A stretch of 64,000 nt of DNA, from positions 191,001 to 255,000 of the forward strand of contig NZ_CP083452.1 of the NCBI RefSeq assembly GCF_020080045.1. The letters run 5' to 3'. This DNA comes from Comamonas odontotermitis. Its GTDB lineage: Bacteria > Pseudomonadota > Gammaproteobacteria > Burkholderiales > Burkholderiaceae_C. Positions 25,458 to 33,062 of this stretch are shown piece after piece (positions within the stretch are counted from its first letter, which is position 1; every line of letters starts with the position of its first letter). A model generated the notes under the pieces. That model was not told the DNA's origin and ran no database searches. It was given only the letters and a program-made list of their open reading frames with translations. The position numbers and the translations under genes were made by a program.

Positions 25458-26219
25458 TCAGGCCACGGTGCAGCGCACATTGGCGTCCTGCAGCAGGCGC
25501 GGAAAGGGCTCGGGCGGCGGCGCATCGGTGAAGAGGCGGTCAATGCGCGAGAGCGGCCCCACCTCCACCATGGCCGGGCGGCCGAATTTGCTCTGGTCGG
25601 CGGCCATCCACACTTCGCGGGCCTGCTCCATGATGGTCTGGGCCACTTTCACTTCTCTGAAATCAAAGTCGCGCAGACTGCCGTCTGATTCGATGCCCGA
25701 GATGCCGATCAGCGCAATATCGACGCGGAACTGGCGGATGAAATCCACCGCCGCCTCGCCGATGATGCCGCGATCACGCCCGCGCACCACGCCGCCGGCG
25801 ACGATCACTTCGCAATCGGCATTGCTGCTGAGCGTGGCGGCCACGTTGAGGTTGTTGGTGATGACGCGCAGGCCGCGGTGCTGCATCAGAGCGCGGGCAA
25901 TGGCCTCGGTGGTGGTGCCGATGTTCAGGATCAGCGAGCAGTTGTTGGGCACCTGGGCAGCCACCGCCTTGGCGATGCGCGATTTGCCGTCGGCATTGAG
26001 TGATTCGCGCTGGGTGTGGGCCAGGTTCTCGGTGGTGGAACTGGGCACGCGCACGCCACCGTGAAAGCGCACCAGCAGCCCCGTGTCTGCGAGCTTCTGG
26101 ATGTCGCGCCGCACGGTTTGCAAGGTGACGCCCAGGATCTCTGCCAACTGCTCGACCGTGGCAGATTGGCGGCGGCGCACCTCGTCTATCAATTGGAGTT
26201 GTCGTGGATTGGTGTTCAC
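25458..26219 (-). CDS. glpR: Glycerol regulon repressor, DeoR family
   Basis: A 253-residue DeoR-family regulator. The N-terminal HTH (ATVEQLAEILGVTLQTVRRDIQKLADTGLLVRFHGG) contains the family signature. The C-terminal sensor domain has the sugar-phosphate-isomerase-like fold (LNIGTTTEAIARAL, VITNNLNVAATL, VAGGVVRGRDRGIIGEAA, DIALIGISGI). By analogy with E. coli GlpR it represses glycerol genes and is released by glycerol 3-phosphate. Its position between glpK and the divergent transporter operon supports this. Confidence 0.92.
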   Translation of the reverse strand: MNTNPRQLQLIDEVRRRQSATVEQLAEILGVTLQTVRRDIQKLADTGLLVRFHGGVRVPSSTTENLAHTQRESLNADGKSRIAKAVAAQVPNNCSLILNIGTTTEAIARALMQHRGLRVITNNLNVAATLSSNADCEVIVAGGVVRGRDRGIIGEAAVDFIRQFRVDIALIGISGIESDGSLRDFDFREVKVAQTIMEQAREVWMAADQSKFGRPAMVEVGPLSRIDRLFTDAPPPEPFPRLLQDANVRCTVA

Positions 26220-26352
26220 AGCGCAGGAGGTGTTGATAGGGGCAGTGAGGAGGGCGTGGGTGCAGCAGGAGCCGTCTGCGGCAGTTTGCTCCCAAACACT
26301 GTAGATCGAATTAAAACGAACCCTTACTAGGGTAACTTTCTATTGGAGGCGC

Positions 26353-26385
26353 GTTCAAAAGAACAAAAATGAACGAATTCGAAAG
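26353..26385. promoter_or_regulatory. Divergent glp promoter region with candidate GlpR site
   Basis: In the 226-bp gap between glpR and glpS, GTTCAAAAGAAC (palindrome) is followed by GAACGAATTCGAAAG, containing the palindrome CGAATTCG and the ACGAA word also found in the glpD promoter. Placement fits an operator shared by both directions; binding is inferred. Confidence 0.45.
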
Positions 26386-26445
26386 CACGAGGCTTTCATT
26401 TTCACAGATTTGCAGGCTTGCTCTTTCATTCGGAGCAGAGAGGCG

Positions 26446-27600
26446 ATGATGCAGCTGGTGTTGGAGAATGTGGTCCAACGGGTCGGAGGGCAGACATGGC
26501 TCTATCCGCTGGATTTATCGCTGCAGAGCAATGCTGTGACGGTGCTGCTGGGCGCAACGCAGGCGGGCAAAACCAGCTTGATGCGCATCATGGCGGGTTT
26601 GGACAAACCCGCTGGCGGCCGGGTGCTGGTCGATGGCCAGGATGTGACCGGCGTATCGGTGCGCCAGCGCGATGTGGCCATGGTGTACCAGCAGTTCATC
26701 AACTACCCTTCAATGACCGTGGCGCAGAACATTGCGTCTCCCTTGCGGCTGCGTGGTGACTCTGAAATTGATAGCAAGGTGCGCAGCCTGGCTGAGCGCC
26801 TGCATATCGATATGTTTCTGGATCGCCTGCCTGCCGAGCTCTCAGGCGGCCAGCAGCAGCGCGTCGCCCTGGCGCGCGCCCTGGCCAAGGACGCGCCGCT
26901 GATGCTGCTTGACGAACCACTCGTCAACCTCGATTACAAGCTGCGCGAAGGCCTGCGCGATGAACTGAGCCAGTTGTTCGAGGCAGGCCGATCCACCGTG
27001 GTCTACGCCACCACCGAGCCGGGCGAGGCCTTGCTCCTGGGTGGCTACACCGCTGTTCTGGACGCGGGCGAGCTGCTGCAGTACGGGCCGACGGCCCAGG
27101 TTTTCCATGCACCGCGCTCGCTGCGAGTGGCGCGGGCTTTCAGCGATCCGCCCATGAACCTGGTGACGGCCCAGGTGCAGGCTGGCGGCGCGCAGCTTGC
27201 CTTACCGCAAGGCGCCACGCTGCCGCTGCAGCAGCCATTGCCCGCAACCGCCACCACCGGCGAGGTGGTGGTGGGCGTTCGCGCGAGTGCGCTGCGCCTG
27301 CAGGAGCGCCCGGGCGACATCCATCTGCATGGCCAGGTGTACCTGGTGGAAATCTCCGGCTCGGACACCTTCGTGCATGTGCAGCTGCCCTGGGGTGGTT
27401 GGGTGGCGCAACTGACGGGTGTGCACAAATTGGCAGCCAATGAGCAGGTCAGCCTTTATCTGGCGACCGCTGACTGCTATGTTTTTGAGACGGAGCGTGC
27501 AGGCAACCAGGGCGGTGCCCTGCTGCAGCTGCCGCAACAGCAGCAACAGCCACAGCGGTCATCGTCGTCACAGTGGCCCGGTGCGGCGCAAGAGGTGTAA
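26446..27600 (+). CDS. glpS: Glycerol ABC transporter ATP-binding protein GlpS
   Basis: A 384-residue ATPase of the MalK/UgpC type with a C-terminal regulatory TOBE-like domain. Walker [10 protein letters not shown] is at 36-44, signature LSGGQQQR at 132-139 and Walker B LMLLDEP at 152-158. The H-loop histidine is missing: the normal THD is ATTEP, with Thr190 in place of His. It should pair with GlpT, which has the histidine but a degenerate signature. First gene of the operon; GAGAGG precedes the ATG. Names follow the rhizobial glpSTPQUV glycerol system and should not be confused with E. coli glpT or glpQ. The tail is unusually Gln-rich ([15 protein letters not shown]). Confidence 0.88.
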   Translation: MMQLVLENVVQRVGGQTWLYPLDLSLQSNAVTVLLGATQAGKTSLMRIMAGLDKPAGGRVLVDGQDVTGVSVRQRDVAMVYQQFINYPSMTVAQNIASPLRLRGDSEIDSKVRSLAERLHIDMFLDRLPAELSGGQQQRVALARALAKDAPLMLLDEPLVNLDYKLREGLRDELSQLFEAGRSTVVYATTEPGEALLLGGYTAVLDAGELLQYGPTAQVFHAPRSLRVARAFSDPPMNLVTAQVQAGGAQLALPQGATLPLQQPLPATATTGEVVVGVRASALRLQERPGDIHLHGQVYLVEISGSDTFVHVQLPWGGWVAQLTGVHKLAANEQVSLYLATADCYVFETERAGNQGGALLQLPQQQQQPQRSSSSQWPGAAQEV

Positions 27601-27603
27601 GCC

Positions 27604-28689
27604 ATGGCTCGTATTTCCCTGGATCTGGCGCACGCCTACCGTCCCCACCCGCAGCAGGACAGCGATTACGCCCTGCTGCCGCTGCAGATGGAGTTTGCCG
27701 ACGGCGGCGCCTATGCGCTGCTGGGCCCGTCGGGCTGTGGCAAGACGACCTTGCTCAACATCATGTCGGGCCTGCTGACGCCATCGCACGGCAAGGTGCT
27801 GTTTGACGGGCGCGATGTGACGCAGGAGAGCCCGCAGCAGCGCAATATTGCCCAGGTGTTCCAGTTTCCGGTGATCTACGACACCATGACGGTGGAGCAG
27901 AACCTGGCCTTTCCGCTGCGCAACCGCAAGGTGCCGGAGGCCGAGATCCGCAAGCGCGTGGGCGCCATCGCCGAGATGCTGGAGATGAGCGGGCAGCTGA
28001 ACCAGCGCGCAGCCGGCCTGTCGGCCGATGCCAAGCAGAAGATATCGCTGGGCCGGGGGCTGGTGCGGCCCGATGTTGCGGCGGTGCTGTTCGATGAGCC
28101 GCTGACGGTGATCGATCCGCACCTGAAGTGGCAGTTGCGCCGCAAGCTCAAGCAGATTCACCAGGAGTTCAAGCTCACGCTGATCTATGTGACCCATGAC
28201 CAGGTGGAGGCGCTGACCTTTGCCGAGCAGGTGGTGGTGATGTCGCGCGGGCGGGTGATGCAGGTGGGCGCGCCCGAGGCCCTGTTCGAGCGCCCGAGCC
28301 ATACCTTCGTCGGGCACTTCATTGGCTCGCCGGGCATGAATTTCCTGCCCCTGCAGTGCCGGGATGGCGCCATATGGGTGGCAGGCCAGCGCATGGCCGT
28401 GCCTGCAGGGCTGGAGGGTGCTGCCGCCGCGCAGCAAGCCCTGCATCTGGGTATACGGCCTGAATACATGCGCCTCGCGCCCGCAGGCTCCGCCGGTGCC
28501 GTGCCCGCGCAGGTCCAGCGCGTGCAGGATGTGGGCACCCATATGCTGCTGACCGCTGCCGTGGACGGCAAGGCCCTGAAGGCCCGGTTCATGGCCGACA
28601 CGGCGCTGCCCGCGCCTGGCGCCACGGTCTGGCTGGAGGTGGTGAACCCGCACACCTGCTACTACCGCAATGAGGAGCTGATGGCATGA
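27604..28689 (+). CDS. glpT: Glycerol ABC transporter ATP-binding protein GlpT
   Basis: A 361-residue ATPase, the second of the glycerol importer. Walker A GPSGCGKTT is at 41-49, Walker B VLFDEP ends near 166 and the H-loop YVTHDQ carries His198. The signature, however, reads LSADAKQK at 139-146 instead of LSGGQQQR, so it cannot make a normal signature contact. Together with GlpS this predicts an asymmetric dimer. C-terminal TOBE-like domain (LHLGIRPEYMRLA). Starts 3 bp after glpS and overlaps glpP by four bases. This is not the E. coli glycerol-3-phosphate antiporter of the same name. Confidence 0.88.
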   Translation: MARISLDLAHAYRPHPQQDSDYALLPLQMEFADGGAYALLGPSGCGKTTLLNIMSGLLTPSHGKVLFDGRDVTQESPQQRNIAQVFQFPVIYDTMTVEQNLAFPLRNRKVPEAEIRKRVGAIAEMLEMSGQLNQRAAGLSADAKQKISLGRGLVRPDVAAVLFDEPLTVIDPHLKWQLRRKLKQIHQEFKLTLIYVTHDQVEALTFAEQVVVMSRGRVMQVGAPEALFERPSHTFVGHFIGSPGMNFLPLQCRDGAIWVAGQRMAVPAGLEGAAAAQQALHLGIRPEYMRLAPAGSAGAVPAQVQRVQDVGTHMLLTAAVDGKALKARFMADTALPAPGATVWLEVVNPHTCYYRNEELMA

Positions 28690-29576
28690 ACCCCTCCAAC
28701 AAGCCGGTCAACCAGAAGGCCTGGTGGCTGATCCTGCCGGTGATCCTGTGCGTGGCCTTCTCCGCCATCCTACCGCTGATGACGGTGGTGAACTACTCGG
28801 TGCAGGACATCATCGACCCCGAGCGGCGGGTGTTCGTCGGCACCGAATGGTTTGCGGCGGTGATGCGCGATGAAGAGCTGCATTCGGCGCTGTGGCGGCA
28901 GATCACGTTCTCGCTGGCAGTACTGGCGGTGGAGATTCCACTGGGTATTGCGCTGGCGCTGGCCATGCCGGCCAAGGGCTGGAAGTCGTCTGCCGTGCTG
29001 GTGGTGGTGGCACTGTCGCTGCTGATCCCCTGGAACGTGGTGGGCACCATCTGGCAGATCTATGGCCGTGCCGATATCGGCCTGCTTGGCCACACTCTGC
29101 AGAAGCTGGGTATTGACTACAACTACACCGGCAGCGCCTCGGATGCGTGGCTCACGGTACTGGTGATGGATGTGTGGCACTGGACACCCCTGGTGGCGCT
29201 GCTGTGCTACGCCGGGCTGCGCTCCATTCCCGACGCCTATTACCAGGCGGCGCGCATCGATGGCGCGAGCAAGTTTGCCGTGTTCCGCTACATCCAGCTG
29301 CCCAAGATGCGGGGCGTGCTGATGATTGCCGTGCTGCTGCGCTTCATGGACAGCTTTATGATCTACACCGAGCCCTTTGTGCTGACCGGCGGCGGGCCGG
29401 GCAATGCCACCACCTTTCTGAGCCAGTACCTCACGCAGAAGGCTGTGGGCCAGTTCGACCTGGGGCCTGCGGCGGCGTTCTCGCTGATCTACTTCCTCAT
29501 CATCCTCTTGTTCTGCTTTGTGCTCTACAACTGGATGCAGCGCGTAGGCACGCAGGAAGCAGAGGTGGAGCAATGA
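28686..29576 (+). CDS. glpP: Glycerol ABC transporter permease GlpP
   Basis: A 296-residue MalF/UgpA-type permease with six expected helices. The cytoplasmic coupling loop is YYQAARIDGASKFAVFRYIQLPKMRGVL, the EAA-type motif that contacts the ATPases; GPGNATTFLSQYLTQKA is typical for sugar/polyol permeases. ATG overlaps the glpT stop region by four bases, suggesting translational coupling. Confidence 0.9.
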   Translation: MNPSNKPVNQKAWWLILPVILCVAFSAILPLMTVVNYSVQDIIDPERRVFVGTEWFAAVMRDEELHSALWRQITFSLAVLAVEIPLGIALALAMPAKGWKSSAVLVVVALSLLIPWNVVGTIWQIYGRADIGLLGHTLQKLGIDYNYTGSASDAWLTVLVMDVWHWTPLVALLCYAGLRSIPDAYYQAARIDGASKFAVFRYIQLPKMRGVLMIAVLLRFMDSFMIYTEPFVLTGGGPGNATTFLSQYLTQKAVGQFDLGPAAAFSLIYFLIILLFCFVLYNWMQRVGTQEAEVEQ

Positions 29577-30403
29577 GCGCGGGAGCTGACATGAACGACA
29601 AGCGGTTTCACAAGCGCAGCATCTTCCTGGTGCTCTACATCGTGTTCGCACTGCTGCCCATCTACTGGATGGTGAACATGAGCTTCAAGACGAACGAGGA
29701 GATTCTTTCGAGCTTCTCGTTTTTCCCGCAGCAGTTCACCTGGTCCAACTACGTGCGCATCTTTACCGATGAGTCGTGGTATTCGGGCTATATCAACAGC
29801 CTGATCTATGTGGCCATCAACACGGTCATCTCGCTCACCGTGGCTCTGCCTGCGGCCTATGCCTTCTCGCGCTACCAGTTTCTGGGCGACAAGCATGTGT
29901 TCTTCTGGCTGCTGACCAATCGCATGACGCCGCCGGCCGTGTTTCTGCTGCCGTTTTTTCAGCTCTACAGCACCGTGGGCCTGATGGATACGCACCTGGG
30001 CGTGGCGCTGGCGCACCTGTTGTTCAACGTGCCGCTGGCGGTCTGGATTCTGGAAGGCTTCATGAGCGGCATTCCGCGCGAGATCGATGAAACCGCCTAT
30101 ATCGATGGCTACTCCTTCCCGCGCTTCTTTCTGACCATTTTCTTGCCGCTCATCAAGGCAGGTGTGGGCGTGGCGGCGTTTTTCTGTTTCATGTTCAGCT
30201 GGGTGGAGCTGCTGCTGGCGCGCACGCTGACCAGCGTGAACGCCAAGCCCATCGTGGCAACCATGACACGCACCGTGAGCGCCTCGGGCATGGACTGGGC
30301 CACGCTGGCGGCTGCGGGTGTGCTCACCATCGTGCCTGGCGCCATCGTGATCTGGTTTGTGCGCCACTACATCGCCAAGGGCTTTGCGATGGGTCGGGTG
30401 TGA
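29573..30403 (+). CDS. glpQ: Glycerol ABC transporter permease GlpQ
   Basis: A 276-residue MalG/UgpE-type permease and partner of GlpP. N-terminal LVLYIVFALLPIYWMVNMSFKTNEEI and the coupling loop GIPREIDETAYIDGYSFPRFFLTIFLPLIKAGV are characteristic. The ATG at 29573 overlaps the glpP stop (ATGA). A second ATG at 29591 has a better-placed GGGAG and may be the real start, six codons shorter. Not related to the E. coli glycerophosphodiesterase named glpQ. Confidence 0.9.
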   Translation: MSAGADMNDKRFHKRSIFLVLYIVFALLPIYWMVNMSFKTNEEILSSFSFFPQQFTWSNYVRIFTDESWYSGYINSLIYVAINTVISLTVALPAAYAFSRYQFLGDKHVFFWLLTNRMTPPAVFLLPFFQLYSTVGLMDTHLGVALAHLLFNVPLAVWILEGFMSGIPREIDETAYIDGYSFPRFFLTIFLPLIKAGVGVAAFFCFMFSWVELLLARTLTSVNAKPIVATMTRTVSASGMDWATLAAAGVLTIVPGAIVIWFVRHYIAKGFAMGRV

Positions 30404-30454
30404 GGCAGGGCGATGCGGACGCCATGGGCATCGGAATGAAAGAGGAGAAGCGCC

Positions 30455-30763
30455 ATGTTTGACTGGATGGTCTGGACCACCCCGGTGGCGGTATTTTTCA
30501 CCTGCATCGTGCTGATGTTGATCGGCATGACTGTATGGGAGCTGAAGTCACCCACCACGCTGCGGCGGGGCTGGCTGCCCATTGCCACCACGCGCGGGGA
30601 CCGGCTCTTCATCGGGCTTCTGGCAGCCGCCTACTTCAATCTGATCTTTGTTGGCATTGCAGGCAAGCTGCAGGAGTGGATGTCGCTGGAGGCAGAGCCT
30701 TCGGTGTGGATCAGCTTTGTCCTGTCGATGCTGCTGCTCGCATTGATCATGCGCAAGGGCTAG
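30455..30763 (+). CDS. glpU: Small membrane protein GlpU (DUF2160)
   Basis: A 102-residue protein with three hydrophobic helices: TPVAVFFTCIVLMLIGMTVWEL, FIGLLAAAYFNLIFVGIA and VWISFVLSMLLLALIMRKG. It matches the DUF2160 family, which occurs inside glycerol ABC operons between the second permease and the binding protein. In Rhizobium the equivalent is called glpU; its role is unproven, perhaps a third membrane subunit. The ribosome binding site is GAGGAG. Confidence 0.82.
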   Translation: MFDWMVWTTPVAVFFTCIVLMLIGMTVWELKSPTTLRRGWLPIATTRGDRLFIGLLAAAYFNLIFVGIAGKLQEWMSLEAEPSVWISFVLSMLLLALIMRKG

Positions 30764-30868
30764 TCGCAGGCAGAGAGAGATCGAACGGTATTTTTCAACG
30801 TATCCGGCTCTCCGCCTCCCCGGAGCCGCGATCGGACACCCCGGGGAAGCGCCACCTAGGAGACATTC

Positions 30869-32599
30869 ATGAAGATGCGATACACAGCATTGGCGGCGGC
30901 AGCGGCGATGCTCGCCATGCACGGCGCGTGGGCCGCAGAGGCCGATGCCAAGAAGTGGATTGACGGTGAGTTTCAGCCCTCGACCTTGAGCAAGGACCAG
31001 CAGGCGGCCGAGATGAAGTGGTTCATCGATGCCGCCAAGAAGCTGCAGGGCAAGGGGGTGAAGGAGATTGCCGTGGTGTCCGAAACCATCACCACCCACG
31101 AATACGAATCCAAGACGCTGGCCAAGGCTTTCGAAGAGATCACCGGCATCAAGGTCAAGCACGACCTGATCCAGGAAGGCGATGTGGTCGAGAAGCTGCA
31201 GACCTCGATGCAGTCGGGCAAGTCGATCTACGACGGCTGGATCAGTGATTCCGACCTGATCGGCACGCACTACCGCTACGGCAAGATGATGAACCTGACC
31301 GACTACATGGCAGGCGCGGGCAAGGAGTGGACCAATCCGGGCCTGGACATCAAGGACTTCATCGGCACCAAGTTCACCACCGCGCCCGACGGCAAGCTCT
31401 ACCAGCTGCCCGACCAGCAGTTTGCCAACCTGTACTGGTTCCGCGCCGACCTGTTCGAGCGCAAGGACCTGAAGGACAAGTTCAAGGCCAAATACGGCTA
31501 TGACCTGGGCGTGCCGCTGAACTGGAGCGCCTACGAAGACATTGCCGAGTTCTTTACCAACGATGTCAAGCAGATCGATGGCAAGCCCATCTATGGCCAT
31601 ATGGACTATGGCAAGAAGGACCCATCGCTCGGCTGGCGCTTTACCGATGCCTGGCTGTCGATGGCGGGCTCGGCCGATATCGGCAACCCCAACGGCATGC
31701 CGGTGGACGAATGGGGCATCCGCGTGGCCGATGACAAATGCACGCCGGTTGGCGCATCGGTGTCGCGCGGCGGCGCCACCAACTCGCCTGCGGCCGTCTA
31801 TGCGCTCACCAAGTACATCGACTGGATGAAGAAATACGCGCCCAAGGAAGCCATGGGCATGACCTTTGGCGAGGCCGGTCCCGTGCCCGCTCAGGGACAG
31901 ATTGCGCAGCAGATCTTCTGGTACACCGCCTTTACCGCCGACATGACCAAGCCCGGCCTGCCCGTGGTGAATGCCGACGGCACCCCCAAGTGGCGCATGG
32001 CCCCCGGTCCGAACGGACCCTATTGGAAGCAGGGCATGCAGAACGGCTACCAGGATGTGGGCTCGTGGTCCTTCTTCAACGGCCACGACGCCAACAAGAC
32101 CGCCGCTGCCTGGCTGTACGCGCAGTTCGTCACCTCCAAAACCGTATCGCTCAAGAAGACCATTGTCGGCCTCACGCCGATCCGCGAGTCGGACATCCAG
32201 TCCAAGGCGCTGACCGACATGGCGCCCAAGCTCGGTGGCCTGGTGGAGTTTTACCGCAGCCCGGCCCGCGTGGCGTGGACGCCGACTGGCACCAACGTGC
32301 CCGATTACCCCAAGCTCGCGCAGCTGTGGTGGAAGAACGTGGCCGAGGCTGTGACCGGTGAAAAGACGCCGCAGAAGGCCATGGACAACCTGGCGGATGA
32401 AATGGACAACGTGATGGCCCGCCTGCAACGCGCCGGCATGGCCCATTGCGCGCCCAAGCTCAACCCCAAGGGAGATCCCAACAAGTGGCTGAGCGATGCG
32501 CATGCGCCCTGGAAGAAACTGGCCAACGAAAAGCCCAAGGGTGAAACCATTGACTACAACAAGCTGCTGAGCGCCTGGAAGGAAGGCAAGGTGCGCTGA
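30869..32599 (+). CDS. glpV: Glycerol ABC transporter substrate-binding protein GlpV
   Basis: A 576-residue periplasmic binding protein, longer than usual sugar binders, as is typical for this glycerol family. Signal peptide residues 1-23 end AWAAEA. Blocks seen include VVSETITTHEYESKTLAKAFEEITGIKVKHDLIQEGDVVEKLQ, QLPDQQFANLYWFRADLF and GPNGPYWKQGMQNGYQDVGSWSFF. It delivers glycerol to GlpPQ. AGGAG precedes the ATG. A 105-bp gap with no obvious structure separates it from glpU. A terminator-like structure lies about 200 bp downstream. Confidence 0.9.
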   Translation: MKMRYTALAAAAAMLAMHGAWAAEADAKKWIDGEFQPSTLSKDQQAAEMKWFIDAAKKLQGKGVKEIAVVSETITTHEYESKTLAKAFEEITGIKVKHDLIQEGDVVEKLQTSMQSGKSIYDGWISDSDLIGTHYRYGKMMNLTDYMAGAGKEWTNPGLDIKDFIGTKFTTAPDGKLYQLPDQQFANLYWFRADLFERKDLKDKFKAKYGYDLGVPLNWSAYEDIAEFFTNDVKQIDGKPIYGHMDYGKKDPSLGWRFTDAWLSMAGSADIGNPNGMPVDEWGIRVADDKCTPVGASVSRGGATNSPAAVYALTKYIDWMKKYAPKEAMGMTFGEAGPVPAQGQIAQQIFWYTAFTADMTKPGLPVVNADGTPKWRMAPGPNGPYWKQGMQNGYQDVGSWSFFNGHDANKTAAAWLYAQFVTSKTVSLKKTIVGLTPIRESDIQSKALTDMAPKLGGLVEFYRSPARVAWTPTGTNVPDYPKLAQLWWKNVAEAVTGEKTPQKAMDNLADEMDNVMARLQRAGMAHCAPKLNPKGDPNKWLSDAHAPWKKLANEKPKGETIDYNKLLSAWKEGKVR

Positions 32600-32690
32600 C
32601 ATGAGCTGCTGCTGACATCACCCTGCAAACCGGCAACTGCAGACTGGCTGCAGAGGCAAGACTTAACGCCCAGGTCCCGGGGCGCAGGGG

Positions 32691-32771
32691 GTGTTGGTGG
32701 CGCTTGGGCCGCGCGGCAGCGAGGCGGGGCAAGGCGATCCTTACCGCTGGCTGGTGACCGTGCGGCACTGA
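32691..32771 (+). pseudogene. Possible C-terminal gene remnant
   Basis: In the 463-bp gap between glpV and glpD, a 26-codon frame ending at 32771 reads like the tail of a real protein (VLVALGPRGSEAGQGDPYRW then LVTVRH and stop), with no start or upstream continuation. I do not recognise the family. It may be chance in GC-rich DNA. Confidence 0.25.
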
Positions 32772-32800
32772 CGGCGCAATGTTAGAAACTCAAAAACGAT

Positions 32801-32886
32801 AGCTGTCAGCGCAAGGTAGTACACATTTTGGGCTATAAAAATATCTAAAACTCCATAAAAACAAGCGCAGACAGCTCTTCTTTTTA
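32801..32886 (+). terminator. Long-loop hairpin after the glycerol operon
   Basis: AGCTGTCAGCGC at 32801-32812 and GCGCAGACAGCT at 32865-32876 pair with one mismatch across a 52-nt AT-rich loop and are followed by CTTCTTTTTA. It belongs to the AGCTG/CAGCT hairpin family and is a probable operon terminator. Confidence 0.5.
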
Positions 32887-32951
32887 TCAACCGCGACATC
32901 TGTCCTTGAATGCTTGTTTGAGGATGGTTTTGTTACGTTTGATCAAAATTT

Positions 32952-32997
32952 ATCAAAAACGAATCATTGTTTCCGGCTAGATTGCATCAAAAACGAA
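32952..32997 (+). promoter_or_regulatory. Direct repeats in the glpD promoter, candidate GlpR sites
   Basis: ATCAAAAACGAA occurs at 32952-32963 and 32986-32997, 34 bp apart, with a further GCGAAAAT near 33003. The region is strongly AT-rich and ends about 65 bp before glpD. The ACGAA word recurs in the glpS-glpR gap. Confidence 0.5.
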
Positions 32998-33062
32998 AAA
33001 GAGCGAAAATTTAGGAAACGCAACGCGGGCATGCCGCCGTCTGATCACCAGTTTTCCTGTTC

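Noticed and set aside
24535..26064. Long plus-strand frame across glpK and glpR
   Set aside because: Antisense shadow of the glp genes, with no start signal or motifs.
26759..26780. AAATTGATAGC word inside glpS, similar to part of the dispersed repeat
   Set aside because: Only a short match, without the paired arms, and the surrounding protein aligns normally with ABC ATPases.
30548..32602. 684-codon open frame antisense to glpV
   Set aside because: Composition (His, Gly, Leu, Val-rich, no motifs) is what the complement of a high-GC gene gives; glpV on the other strand is certain.
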